NCBI RefSeq assembly: GCF_000565075.1
Contig: NZ_JDFG01000039.1
Span: 102,244 to 166,243 of the forward strand
Source of the DNA: Atopobium sp. BS2
GTDB lineage: Bacteria; Actinomycetota; Coriobacteriia; Coriobacteriales; Atopobiaceae
Length of the DNA stretch: 64,000 nt
Direction of reading: 5' to 3'
Position 1 is the stretch's first letter. Each line of letters opens with the position of its first letter. Positions 1-7,405 of the stretch are shown in pieces. The notes beneath the pieces are model-generated. The model did not search any database. It had not been told where the DNA came from and was given only the letters and a program-made list of their open reading frames with translations. A program made the position numbers and the translations under genes.

Positions 1-768
1 TGCATTGTGAGCCTTGATAGCTAGCTCCTGAGCACGTGCATATACTGCAGGCTCAAGACGAGCTGGAATCACATGGTGCAGGGATGCTGGCTCATATTTT
101 GTCTTAATGCTGTAGAACTCATCGCCCGTAACAATCTCAACGATTGGCAGAGCTGTTGGGTCCTCGTTGCCAATAACAGGAACGGTAATCTCCGTTCCCT
201 CAATGCTCTCCTCGATTAGGATGCGCTCGCCCTGCTCGCCTGCAAGTTCAAGTGCAGCGGGAAGCTCTTCTCGCGAAGTAACGCGCGTAACGCCGTAGCT
301 GGAGCCGTTGCCAGAAGGCTTTACAAACATAGGGAGTCCGAGGTCCTCAATAAGCTTGTCTACCTGTTCATCTGTGAAGACGGTACCTGCAGCAACGTCA
401 ATTCCCTTAGGAGTTGGAACGCCTGCCTGCCTATACATGAGCTTCGACAGCTCTTTTTCGGTTCCCATAGCAGACGCAAGGACGCCAGAAAACGTGTAAG
501 GAATGTGCAGAATCTCGAGAAGACCCTGGATGCAACCATCCTCACCAAAGCGGCCGTGCATAGCAACGTACACGACATCATAACCGCCCTGAGCAAGGGT
601 AACTACAAAGTCTTTTTCTGCAACATCAAGCAGGTCAACACTGGTAAAGCCAGCTTCTTTAAGTGCTGCTGCACACTGCTTGCCAGACTCCATTGCAATC
701 TCATGCTCGTCTGACCAGCCACCTGAAACAACTGCTACATGAAGCTTTTTTAGCTCTTCACGTGTCAT
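1..768 (-). CDS. ddl: D-alanine--D-alanine ligase, 3'-truncated by the window edge
   Basis: Ligates two D-alanines with ATP to make the dipeptide used in peptidoglycan precursors; cytoplasmic. Reading the minus strand from the ATG at 766-768 gives an open frame of 256 codons with no stop before the window edge. The N-terminus has the family glycine-rich segment (VVSGGWSDEHEIAMESGKQ). It is followed by MHGRFGEDGCIQGLLE, matching the HG..GEDG.iQG motif, and by an ATP-grasp segment FVKPSGNGSSYGVTRV. The start is supported by AAGGAG about 5 nt upstream. Roughly the last quarter of a normal Ddl is outside the window. TFSGV replaces the commoner YTGSGV, so a divergent Ddl; a van-type D-Ala-D-Lac ligase is less likely but not excluded. 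Confidence 0.9.
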   Translation of the reverse strand, partial: MTREELKKLHVAVVSGGWSDEHEIAMESGKQCAAALKEAGFTSVDLLDVAEKDFVVTLAQGGYDVVYVAMHGRFGEDGCIQGLLEILHIPYTFSGVLASAMGTEKELSKLMYRQAGVPTPKGIDVAAGTVFTDEQVDKLIEDLGLPMFVKPSGNGSSYGVTRVTSREELPAALELAGEQGERILIEESIEGTEITVPVIGNEDPTALPIVEIVTGDEFYSIKTKYEPASLHHVIPARLEPAVYARAQELAIKAHNA

Positions 769-867
769 TTCCGCTCCTTCAGATAAGTCTCCCATAGGGT
801 AAACTCTAGTAAACGTATTTCTTCTAAGATACCGCAGATAGCTTAGAAGAGTTGGAGAAGGACAAAA

Positions 868-1986
868 ATGCAATCAAATAATACTCTTGACGGCACAAAC
901 ACCACGGCTGACGGCGCAGACATCTCCGCGCTTGATTCTCGCCCACAGAAGGCTGCCGTCAAATCTGACCTCAGAAGCCTTTCATCAGAGCAAATTCTTG
1001 AACTGGTGGCCTCCCTTGGCCAGCCAAAATTCCGCGCAAAGCAGATTGAGGAGTGGATCTGGTCTAAAGGCGCTACCTCTTTTGATCAGATGAGTAATCT
1101 TCCAAAAACGCTGCGAGAAGAGCTATCTAAGCAGGTATCGCTTGCTGGTGCTGAACAAATTGTTCGCCAGGTCTCTGAAGACGGAAGCCGTAAATACCTG
1201 CTTCGCTACCCTGATGGTACTTCTGTCGAGTGCGTTGGCATGCCAACCGGCAATAAGCTTTCGGTCTGTGCTTCTACACAGGCTGGCTGCGCCATGGGCT
1301 GTGCTTTCTGTGCAACAGGCGCTGCTGGTCTCACCCGTTCTCTTTCTGCGAGCGAGATTTACGAGCAGGTTATGCACGTCCGCGACGATTTTGACGCGCG
1401 CGTTACCAGCGTTGTTCTTATGGGACAGGGCGAGCCCTTCATGAACTACGACGCTACTCTTGCGGCAATGAGACGTCTTAACTCCCCTGACGGAGCTGGC
1501 ATTGGTGCACGCCATATTACGGTTTCTACCTGCGGTGTTATACCTATGATTAAGCGTTTTGCCTCTGAACCAGAGCAATTTACACTTGCTGTTTCGCTTC
1601 ACTCTGCGGTACAAAAGACGCGAGACGCCCTCATGCCAGGAGTTCGTAAATACTCACTGATTCACCTGTATGACATTATGGGTGAGTATGTCGATAAGAC
1701 CGGTCGTCGTCCAACGTATGAATATGCGCTGATCAAAGGCGTTAACGATTCTGACAATGAGCTTGGAGCTTTGAGAGACTTCTGTCGAGGAACGCTCTGC
1801 CACGTTAACATCATTCAGCTTAACGAGATTGAGGGCTCTAAGTTCCATCCAACATCCCCTGCCCGCGCACAGGAGTTTGTAAACAGCCTCAACTCTGTTG
1901 GCGTTGAAGCAACCATCCGTCTTTCTCGTGGATCTGACATTGATGCTGCTTGTGGACAGCTCTTCCAGAAGAGAAACGCACGTTAA
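868..1986 (+). CDS. rlmN: 23S rRNA (adenine2503-C2)-methyltransferase RlmN
   Basis: Radical-SAM enzyme that methylates C2 of A2503 in 23S rRNA and, in some bacteria, A37 of tRNA. The 372-residue product has the CxxxCxxC iron-sulfur motif at Cys141, Cys145 and Cys148 (CAMGCAFCATG). The two family catalytic cysteines are also visible, Cys122 in SVECVGMP and Cys362 in IDAACGQL. The SAM-binding segment VLMGQGEPFMNYD is present. A polar N-terminal extension of about 35 residues precedes the conserved start. The ATG has a strong GGAGAAGG site 7 nt upstream. It diverges from ddl across a 99-bp spacer and is followed by a clear terminator, so it is probably monocistronic. Confidence 0.96.
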   Translation: MQSNNTLDGTNTTADGADISALDSRPQKAAVKSDLRSLSSEQILELVASLGQPKFRAKQIEEWIWSKGATSFDQMSNLPKTLREELSKQVSLAGAEQIVRQVSEDGSRKYLLRYPDGTSVECVGMPTGNKLSVCASTQAGCAMGCAFCATGAAGLTRSLSASEIYEQVMHVRDDFDARVTSVVLMGQGEPFMNYDATLAAMRRLNSPDGAGIGARHITVSTCGVIPMIKRFASEPEQFTLAVSLHSAVQKTRDALMPGVRKYSLIHLYDIMGEYVDKTGRRPTYEYALIKGVNDSDNELGALRDFCRGTLCHVNIIQLNEIEGSKFHPTSPARAQEFVNSLNSVGVEATIRLSRGSDIDAACGQLFQKRNAR

Positions 1987-2013
1987 ACGCGATATACCCT
2001 ACACATTACAGGT

Positions 2014-2046
2014 AAAGAAGGGACCCTCTCGAGTCCCTTCTTTTTT
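2014..2046 (+). terminator. Rho-independent terminator of rlmN
   Basis: A 10-bp perfect stem (AAGAAGGGAC / GTCCCTTCTT) with an 8-nt loop runs into a T-tract, 28 nt after the rlmN stop. Confidence 0.9.
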
Positions 2047-2069
2047 AGTTCATATATAGAACATTTGTT

Positions 2070-2309
2070 CTAATTAATTGCTTTGAGCCATTCTTTTTCT
2101 ACTCTCGCTTGATGAGAGAGAATGTTTTTTGAAGTTTTTCTATCAATACCACCTGAATAATCGTCGAGAATTGCATCAAGTGCCCTTCTCGACCTTCTCA
2201 TTGCGTGGAGAAAACTTCTTTGTGCTTCTTTAGTCAACAAGGTGTGCTTAGCGAGAAAAGCTATTCCAATCAATGAAACTGTGGATATAATTGCAAATTT
2301 TATCTTCAT
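2070..2309 (-). CDS. Small membrane-anchored protein coupled to parB
   Basis: Encodes 79 residues that I do not recognise. One hydrophobic segment spans about residues 4-20 (FAIISTVSLIGIAFLA), a likely N-terminal membrane anchor. A basic, probably helical tail follows (MRRSRRALDAILDDYSGG). Its ATG overlaps the parB stop by one base (TAATG), so translation is probably coupled to parB. A YtxH-like or cell-division-associated small protein is possible, but nothing in the sequence proves it. No function is assigned. Coding status rests on the coupled start and the coherent anchor-plus-helix layout. Confidence 0.7.
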   Translation of the reverse strand: MKIKFAIISTVSLIGIAFLAKHTLLTKEAQRSFLHAMRRSRRALDAILDDYSGGIDRKTSKNILSHQARVEKEWLKAIN

Positions 2310-3169
2310 TATGCTTCTTTACCGTTTGATAGTTTTTCAACTAAAGCAGCAAGCTCTTCCTCATCATTGAATTCGATTTCGATTTTATTCTTGCCGCGAA
2401 CATTTCGCACTTTGACTGGAGTATCCAAAGCAATTCTTAATTGCCTTGCCGCACGCTTATATGCCTGTGGAGTTGGTTGTCTTTTTGGTTTCTCTACAGT
2501 AGTGACAGAAAATAGTGGAGCAAGGTTTTCTGTCTGGCGGACAGACAAGTTCTCTTCAATCACTTTCTGAGCAAGTTTAATTCTTCCTTCTTTGCCACTA
2601 ACGGAAAGAATTGCACGAGCATGTCCAGCACTAATACGTCCTTCTACCATCAAAGTCTGCACCTCAGTTGGAAGGTCAAGAAGGCGTAGGGTATTTGTGA
2701 TTGCAGATCTTGATTTTGAGAGAACCTTGGCCAAATCGTCTTGAGTTAAGTTCTCCTGTTTAATTAACTGCTTATAACCTTGTGCTTCTTCGATTGGGCT
2801 TAAGTCAGATCTCTGCAAATTCTCAATAAGAGCAAGCTTGAATACTTCCTCGTCAGAAATTGCTTTGATTACAACAGGTACTTCCTCTAATTTTGCAAGT
2901 TTTGCAGCCTGGAAACGTCTCTCACCAGCAACAATTTCGTAGTGGTCGCCCTTCTCGCGAACAAGAAGTGGCTGAAGAATACCGTTTTGCTTAATAGAAT
3001 CACTGAGTTCAGTGAGCTCAGCTTCGTCAAAATGCTTGCGAGGCTGGTCTTTATTCGGCTTAATCTTCTTCAAAGGCAGCGTGGTAGTTTCTTTTTTATT
3101 ACCGACCTCTGCATCCACCTCACTAAAGAGCGAATTAAGGCCTTTACCAAGTCCTGATTTTTTAACCAC
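2309..3169 (-). CDS. parB: Chromosome-partitioning protein ParB (Spo0J)
   Basis: Centromere-binding CTPase that loads on parS, spreads along DNA and recruits SMC while ParA drives origin segregation. The 286-residue product has the N-terminal ParA-interacting segment (KKSGLGKGLNSLFSE) and the CTP-binding motif GERRFQA at residues 82-88. It also has ENLQRSDLSPIEEAQGY and a helix-turn-helix around residues 150-175 (TQDDLAKVLSKSRSAITNTL). A C-terminal dimerisation region follows. Length is normal for chromosomal ParB. The start overlaps the end of parA by 8 nt. Two parS sites lie just upstream of parA in this window, completing a ParABS system beside the origin. Confidence 0.97.
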   Translation of the reverse strand: MVKKSGLGKGLNSLFSEVDAEVGNKKETTTLPLKKIKPNKDQPRKHFDEAELTELSDSIKQNGILQPLLVREKGDHYEIVAGERRFQAAKLAKLEEVPVVIKAISDEEVFKLALIENLQRSDLSPIEEAQGYKQLIKQENLTQDDLAKVLSKSRSAITNTLRLLDLPTEVQTLMVEGRISAGHARAILSVSGKEGRIKLAQKVIEENLSVRQTENLAPLFSVTTVEKPKRQPTPQAYKRAARQLRIALDTPVKVRNVRGKNKIEIEFNDEEELAALVEKLSNGKEA

Positions 3170-3962
3170 GACGATTCACTTCCTTTGCAAGTTTGTTATA
3201 TGCAAGTGCGCCCATACTTATTCGTGCATACATGGTTACCGGCAAACCATGACTTGGTGCCTCAGCAATTTTGACGTTTCTTGGAATAAGTGTCTTGAAT
3301 ACCTTGTTACCAAAGTAGTTAGATACTTCATTAACTACCTGCTTAGAAAGGGAAGTTCTGCTATCAAACATGGTCATTACTACACCAAAGATATCAAGAT
3401 CCGGATTGAGCTGTTTTTGAACCATCTTCATTGATTCAACAATCTTAGTTACGCCCTCTAGTGCATAATATTCGCACTGAATTGGGATAAGAATGCTGTT
3501 TGCTGCGACTAAAGCATTAATTGTTAAAAGACCTAGTGATGGTGGGCAATCAATCAAAATGTAGTCAAAATAGTCTTTAACCTGGTCAATTGCCTGCTTT
3601 AATATGTTTTCTCTTGATTTCACGGAAACGAGTTCAATTTCTGCACCAGCAAGTTGAATGGTAGCAGGAGCAATAGTCACGTATTTCTGAACTGTTTGTT
3701 GTAATACGTCTTCAAGTGGCGTTTCGTTGAGGATAACATCATAGATATCTGCTTCTAGTTCCTCTTTATCAATTCCAAATCCACTTGTTGCATTACCTTG
3801 TGGGTCAAAATCGATAATTAGAACCTTCTTTTTTGTTTCTCCAAGTGCTGCTGCAAGATTTATTACGGTAGTTGATTTTCCAACTCCGCCTTTTTGATTA
3901 ATTACAGCAAGTACTTTAGGATCTCTATCTTGAAATCCCCTCGAAAGGTCTTTGTAGCTCAT
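3162..3962 (-). CDS. parA: Chromosome-partitioning ATPase ParA (Soj)
   Basis: DNA-binding ATPase that moves ParB-parS complexes and, in Bacillus, also modulates DnaA. The 266-residue product has a deviant Walker A (KGGVGKST) at residues 24-31, the A' segment (IDFDPQGNATSGFG) and a Walker B-like LIDCPPSLGLLTINAL. A short N-terminal extension of about 16 residues precedes the Walker A strand. The ATG is preceded by a GGAGG site, and a perfect parS lies 40 nt upstream. It overlaps parB by 8 nt, forming one operon with parB and the 79-residue gene. Confidence 0.97.
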   Translation of the reverse strand: MSYKDLSRGFQDRDPKVLAVINQKGGVGKSTTVINLAAALGETKKKVLIIDFDPQGNATSGFGIDKEELEADIYDVILNETPLEDVLQQTVQKYVTIAPATIQLAGAEIELVSVKSRENILKQAIDQVKDYFDYILIDCPPSLGLLTINALVAANSILIPIQCEYYALEGVTKIVESMKMVQKQLNPDLDIFGVVMTMFDSRTSLSKQVVNEVSNYFGNKVFKTLIPRNVKIAEAPSHGLPVTMYARISMGALAYNKLAKEVNRRG

Positions 3963-4001
3963 TTATCCTCCGTTTGACCAAGTTTATTTAATAATACAGA
4001 A

Positions 4002-4017
4002 TGTTTCACGTGAAACA
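4002..4017. other. parS: parS centromere site 1
   Basis: TGTTTCACGTGAAACA, a perfect 16-bp palindrome identical to the Bacillus-type parS consensus. It lies in the rsmG-parA spacer, so ParB binding could also affect parA transcription. Confidence 0.97.
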
Positions 4018-4025
4018 TTCCACAA

Positions 4026-4784
4026 TTAGTCTCTTCTTGCAACAAACGGATTTGATTTAGCCATTCCTGTTTTTCTCGGTAGTTTAATTTTGCTTTTTGC
4101 AACTTTTTTATAAAGAAGAATTTCGCGATGACCAAGATCGTTTGGCAATTCAAATGTTTCACGTGAAACATTTTCATACCCAAAAATTTTGGCTGCCTGA
4201 GAGGCGTCCTGAAGCTCTATCTCATCAACGTTGGCCTTCATTACTATGAGGGTACCCTGTGGAGCTAAGAAAGGCTCTGCGTACTCCAAAAGAATATTTG
4301 TCTTTGCAACTGCTCTGAAAGTAACAAAATCAAACTTCTGCTTATAGTCGTTTGGAATTTCTTCAGCTCGAAGCTTTTCAGCTCTTATTCTCACACCAAG
4401 ACCAATCTCATCAATCATTGACTGTACGGCACTGATCTTTTTTCCAATTGAATCAACAAGCAATGTTTTGTTATCGCTCATGATTGCAAGAGGCAGTCCA
4501 GGGAAGCCTCCACCGGTACCAATATCAATATAGTTTTGAGCCTCAGATATAAACTCATTACATACTTTGAGTGGTAATAAAGAATCAAGAATATGAAGAA
4601 CCAGTGCATCATCAATTGAAGTGATTCTTGTGAGATTGAGGTTTTTATTAATCTCGATGAGCAATTCAATATGCTTGAGGAGTTGTCTTCTTTGGGTCTC
4701 AGTTGAATTGATTCCATAGGTAAGGAGAAGTTCCTTAAGTACATTCTCTTTTGAATCGTATAACGACTTCTCTGATTCAGACAT
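4026..4784 (-). CDS. rsmG: 16S rRNA (guanine527-N7)-methyltransferase RsmG (GidB)
   Basis: SAM-dependent methyltransferase acting on G527 of 16S rRNA. The SAM-binding motif IDIGTGGGFPGLPLAI is clear, as are an N-terminal helical segment (QLLKHIELLIEINKNLNLTRI) and the VTFRAVAK motif. I place the start at the ATG at 4782-4784, because ACAGGAGAAGC sits directly upstream. A longer frame from 4829 would run back over the inverted repeat and has no ribosome-binding site. The product is 252 residues with a basic C-terminal tail. A perfect parS lies inside the coding sequence and encodes part of NVSRETF. The gene sits between jag and parA as in many Gram-positive origins. Confidence 0.95.
   Translation of the reverse strand: MSESEKSLYDSKENVLKELLLTYGINSTETQRRQLLKHIELLIEINKNLNLTRITSIDDALVLHILDSLLPLKVCNEFISEAQNYIDIGTGGGFPGLPLAIMSDNKTLLVDSIGKKISAVQSMIDEIGLGVRIRAEKLRAEEIPNDYKQKFDFVTFRAVAKTNILLEYAEPFLAPQGTLIVMKANVDEIELQDASQAAKIFGYENVSRETFELPNDLGHREILLYKKVAKSKIKLPRKTGMAKSNPFVARRD
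4155..4170. other. parS: parS centromere site 2, inside rsmG
   Basis: Second perfect TGTTTCACGTGAAACA, 137 bp from the first site centre to centre. It is read in rsmG as part of the peptide NVSRETF, so the site is both coding and a ParB target. Confidence 0.96.
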
Positions 4785-4803
4785 TGCTTCTCCTGTGACA
4801 AAA

Positions 4804-4820
4804 CTTCTTGTAACAAGAAG
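4804..4820. promoter_or_regulatory. Inverted repeat upstream of rsmG
   Basis: CTTCTTG-TAA-CAAGAAG, a 7-bp perfect dyad 20 nt upstream of the rsmG start and immediately after the jag terminator. It could be an operator or a minor RNA hairpin in the rsmG leader; no binding protein is evident. Confidence 0.4.
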
Positions 4821-4828
4821 AATTGTCA

Positions 4829-4860
4829 CAAAAAAAGAGGAAGGCGTAAACCTTCCTCAT
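4829..4860 (-). terminator. Rho-independent terminator of the rpmH-jag operon
   Basis: Minus-strand stem GAGGAAGG/CCTTCCTC with a 6-nt loop followed by a run of seven T. It is 28 nt past the jag stop and separates rpmH-rnpA-yidD-yidC-jag from rsmG-parA-parB. Confidence 0.9.
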
Positions 4861-4887
4861 CAAATTAGTAAAGCTTGTTAAAAATTC

Positions 4888-5472
4888 TTAGCTGTTAATA
4901 GCTGTAACAACAACGCGACGGTATGGATCATCGCCCTCAGAGTGAGTTGTAACTTCAAGATTATCTCGAAGTGCAATGTGAATGATACGACGCTCATAGC
5001 CACTCATTGGAGCAAGAGAAACCTTACCAGTCTTCTTAGCACGAGCAGCAGCAGAGAGCGCCATCTCCTGAAGCTTATTACGGCGGCGGCTCTTGTAGCT
5101 TTCTACATCAACAGATACTGGATAGTGGAAGTGAAGCTTAGCGCTCATCAAAGACGAAAGAACCATCTGAAGAGCCTCAAGCGTATTACCGTGACGACCA
5201 ATGAGAATTGCAAGATCGCCGCCGGTTACATCAAGAATAAGCTCTCCATCTTCACCATCATACTCATCAATTGCACAGCTGTTCTCGCCAAAGAAGGAGA
5301 GAAGCTCTCTTAGATAAAAGACAGCGGTATCAGCAATCTTATTCATCTCAGCATCAGTAAGCTGAATTCCAGCTTCAAAATGCTCTCGAATTGAAACAAA
5401 CTCGTCTTGTGAATCAACGACAGGAGACTCATTAAGAGCGTTTGGCTCAGAAACGAAAGTCTCATCCTCCAT
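4888..5472 (-). CDS. jag: RNA-binding protein Jag/KhpB (KH-R3H)
   Basis: Cytoplasmic RNA-binding protein, a partner of KhpA linked to cell elongation and division in Gram-positives (also called EloR/KhpB). The 194-residue product has a KH-like region around residues 60-130 (GGDLAILIGRHGNTLEALQMVLS). It ends with an R3H-type domain in which GYERRIIHIALRDN and YRRVVVTAI are visible. The acidic N-terminus lacks a full Jag-N domain, giving the short actinobacterial form. It follows yidC on the same strand, the usual arrangement. Confidence 0.93.
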   Translation of the reverse strand: MEDETFVSEPNALNESPVVDSQDEFVSIREHFEAGIQLTDAEMNKIADTAVFYLRELLSFFGENSCAIDEYDGEDGELILDVTGGDLAILIGRHGNTLEALQMVLSSLMSAKLHFHYPVSVDVESYKSRRRNKLQEMALSAAARAKKTGKVSLAPMSGYERRIIHIALRDNLEVTTHSEGDDPYRRVVVTAINS

Positions 5473-5561
5473 GTCGTCCTCCAGTCAATATAAAAAGTTT
5501 AACTATTAATCTACCGTAAAAATTTTTTGTAAACAAAAGTTATTTTGTTTAAGCCCAGCTA

Positions 5562-6320
5562 CTAAGCCTTTTTGTGAGGGCGTGGCTTCTTTTCTTTTCT
5601 CACCACGTCAACCTCGATTGGCTTATTAGCCATCTGAGCCTCAGCCTTAAGCTTCTCTTTTTCCATAATGCGCTTGGTAATAAGCTGCTGCTGAGCAAGC
5701 TGCCAAATACCAGAAGTAACGTAGTAGAGAAGAACAGCTGCTGGCACAGTCCAACCAAACCAGAGCATCATGAGGGTCATCATGCCACCCATCATGTACT
5801 GCTGGGTTCGCTGCTCACCAGAGCTTGTACGAGCATTTACTGCCATAGAAAGGAAGGTTGTAAGACCAAATAGAAGAACAAAAATTATGTAAGGGATAGC
5901 AGCAACAAGGCCATCAACAGCAAAAATGTCTGACGTTGCTCGTGCGATAGAAGGAAGAATGTTGTAGAAACGAGAGTCTACCGGAACCATCTTTGCAACG
6001 GTAAAGAGTGCAATAAAGATAGGGGACTGCAGAAGCAGAGGAAGACAACCACCGAGTGGATTGAAGTTAATCTCTGCGTAAAGCTTGCGCATTTCTTCGT
6101 TCTGTCTTACTGGATCATCAGCATAGCGCTCCTGGATTTCTTTGAGCTTTGGCTGAACAACGCTCATACGAGCCATAGAGGCCGTCTGCTTGTTGGTCAT
6201 TGGAACCAGGATAATACGGATGATGATGGTAAGCAGGATAACTGCCATACCCCAGTCTCCCGAGAATGATTGAAGTCCCGCTAAGACTGTGTATAGAAAG
6301 TTAACAATCCAATCCCACAT
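5562..6320 (-). CDS. yidC: Membrane protein insertase YidC (Oxa1 family)
   Basis: Inserts and folds membrane proteins, alone or with SecYEG. The 252-residue product has five hydrophobic segments and lacks the large periplasmic domain of Gram-negative YidC. Family features visible include the arginine in the groove (IIIRIILVPMTNKQ), the cytoplasmic hairpin (QPKLKEIQERYADDP) and NPLGGCLPLLLQSPIFIAL. A basic C-terminal tail (EKKPRPHKKA) is consistent with ribosome contact. It has no lipobox, unlike SpoIIIJ of Bacillus. It is 20 nt downstream of yidD in the rpmH operon. Confidence 0.96.
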   Translation of the reverse strand: MWDWIVNFLYTVLAGLQSFSGDWGMAVILLTIIIRIILVPMTNKQTASMARMSVVQPKLKEIQERYADDPVRQNEEMRKLYAEINFNPLGGCLPLLLQSPIFIALFTVAKMVPVDSRFYNILPSIARATSDIFAVDGLVAAIPYIIFVLLFGLTTFLSMAVNARTSSGEQRTQQYMMGGMMTLMMLWFGWTVPAAVLLYYVTSGIWQLAQQQLITKRIMEKEKLKAEAQMANKPIEVDVVRKEKKPRPHKKA

Positions 6321-6340
6321 ATTTCCTCCGGTGCGTTCCT

Positions 6341-6577
6341 TTACGGAACGGGATCGTATCCTCCCTTATGAAAAGGGTGACAGCGAGCAATACGCTTAAG
6401 AGCAAGCCAACTTCCCTTTTTAACACCATACTTTTGTATGGCCTGAACTGCATATTCGGAGCAAGTGGGCCGATAAATACAGTGAGGCTTAAAAAGGGGA
6501 GAAATGTTTCTTTGATAGAAACGAATAGCACCTAGGAACAAGTTTGCGAAAAAAGAATCATGTCTTTTCTCGCTCAT
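6341..6577 (-). CDS. yidD: Membrane protein insertion efficiency factor YidD
   Basis: Small protein that assists YidC-dependent insertion. The 78-residue product carries the family signature: [10 protein letters not shown], then [15 protein letters not shown], then [12 protein letters not shown] at the C-terminus. It has an amphipathic N-terminal helix and the conserved cysteine pair. The ATG overlaps the rnpA stop by 4 nt, so translation is coupled. Gene order rpmH-rnpA-yidD-yidC is textbook. Confidence 0.96.
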   Translation of the reverse strand: MSEKRHDSFFANLFLGAIRFYQRNISPLFKPHCIYRPTCSEYAVQAIQKYGVKKGSWLALKRIARCHPFHKGGYDPVP

Positions 6578-6897
6578 TTGACCCCTGTCTTTCTTAACAA
6601 AGCATCCAAAGAAACGCTTATATCAGCAGGATTAGTGCTGTGTGTATCTTTAGTCGCAAAGAGAATAATGCCGTATCCCTCAACAGGTAAACCGCTCTTT
6701 CGAGCTGCTTCGCGCAGAACGCGTTTACACCTGTTTCTAAATACGGCGTTACCTAATCTTTTTGGAGCTACAAAGGCTACCTCGGAAGGATGTGCCTCAG
6801 TGGATGGTGCTACTCGTATACGAAGAACAGAACTTTGAGCCCTCTTCCCCGCAGAGAAGACCCTTTCAAACTCTGAACGAGATTTAATGGTCTTCAC
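6574..6897 (-). CDS. rnpA: Ribonuclease P protein component
   Basis: Protein cofactor of RNase P, which matures tRNA 5' ends together with the RNA subunit (not in this window). The 107-residue product starts with [16 protein letters not shown]. The RNR-type RNA-binding motif is visible as [18 protein letters not shown], around residues 60-77. Length is normal. It begins 11 nt after the rpmH stop on the same transcript. Confidence 0.95.
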   Translation of the reverse strand: MKTIKSRSEFERVFSAGKRAQSSVLRIRVAPSTEAHPSEVAFVAPKRLGNAVFRNRCKRVLREAARKSGLPVEGYGIILFATKDTHSTNPADISVSLDALLRKTGVK

Positions 6898-6908
6898 AGA
6901 AACATTCC

Positions 6909-7043
6909 TTAGACGGTGAGGCGCTTACGGCCCTTAAGGCGGCGACGAGCGAGAACGGCACGACCATTCTTAGTTGCCATACGTGCACGGAAACCGTGGG
7001 TAGTTGCGCGCTTGCGCTTATTTGGCTGGTAGGTACGCTTCAT
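6909..7043 (-). CDS. rpmH: 50S ribosomal protein L34
   Basis: Ribosomal protein L34, 44 residues. Reading from the ATG at 7041-7043 the product begins [19 protein letters not shown], the L34 signature, and ends with a basic tail ([13 protein letters not shown]). A GGGAGGAAATAG site precedes the start. It is the first gene of the left-hand operon and borders the origin region. Confidence 0.97.
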   Translation of the reverse strand: MKRTYQPNKRKRATTHGFRARMATKNGRAVLARRRLKGRKRLTV

Positions 7044-7405
7044 AGCTATTTCCTCCCGAACGGGTACAGTATCGATTAAAAAGCCTACAGATTGTACTCG
7101 CGTTTATGGTTACCTGTCAAATTTTCTACGCAAATACCTCAACTTTTTCTCTTTTTTATTCAAAAATCTAGCGAGAAAACCTTTCATTTTGAAAATTTCA
7201 CTTGTGATAAGTGAAGAAATTTGTTGAAAGGAATATTTCTGCAAGCTGAAATATGTCCGTTAAATGCTACTATCATTCAGTACGTCTTTCACAAAGATAT
7301 AAAGTTATCTACAGATGTTTAACACTTGTTGAAAACTTTCATTTATCGTGAAAGAAAACGAAAAGTTTTCTTCATTTGTTTAACAATTGTTGAAAAGGAG
7401 GTGTC
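7044..7405. other. rpmH upstream region with DnaA-box-like sites (origin, left part)
   Basis: This 362-bp AT-rich stretch has no gene. It must hold the divergent promoters of rpmH and of the GHKL gene. DnaA-box-like sites are TGTTGAAAG at 7222-7230, TTATCTACA (one mismatch to the E. coli consensus) at 7305-7313, and TGTTGAAAA at 7327-7335 and 7388-7396. A short dyad TTCACTT-GTGAT-AAGTGAA is at 7197-7215. The cluster beside dnaA and rpmH suggests a left arm of a bipartite origin; this role is inferred. Confidence 0.6.
7316..7396. repeat. Pair of 20-bp direct repeats containing DnaA-like boxes
   Basis: TGTTTAACACTTGTTGAAAA (7316-7335) and TGTTTAACAATTGTTGAAAA (7377-7396) differ at one base and are 61 bp apart, about six helical turns. 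Each can be read as two opposed box-like half sites (TGTTTAACA and TGTTGAAAA). The second copy abuts the ribosome-binding site of the next gene. Confidence 0.8.

Noticed and set aside
3959..4183. 74-codon minus frame starting near parS with MFHVKH
   Set aside because: MFHVKH is simply parS translated; the frame overlaps rsmG out of phase.
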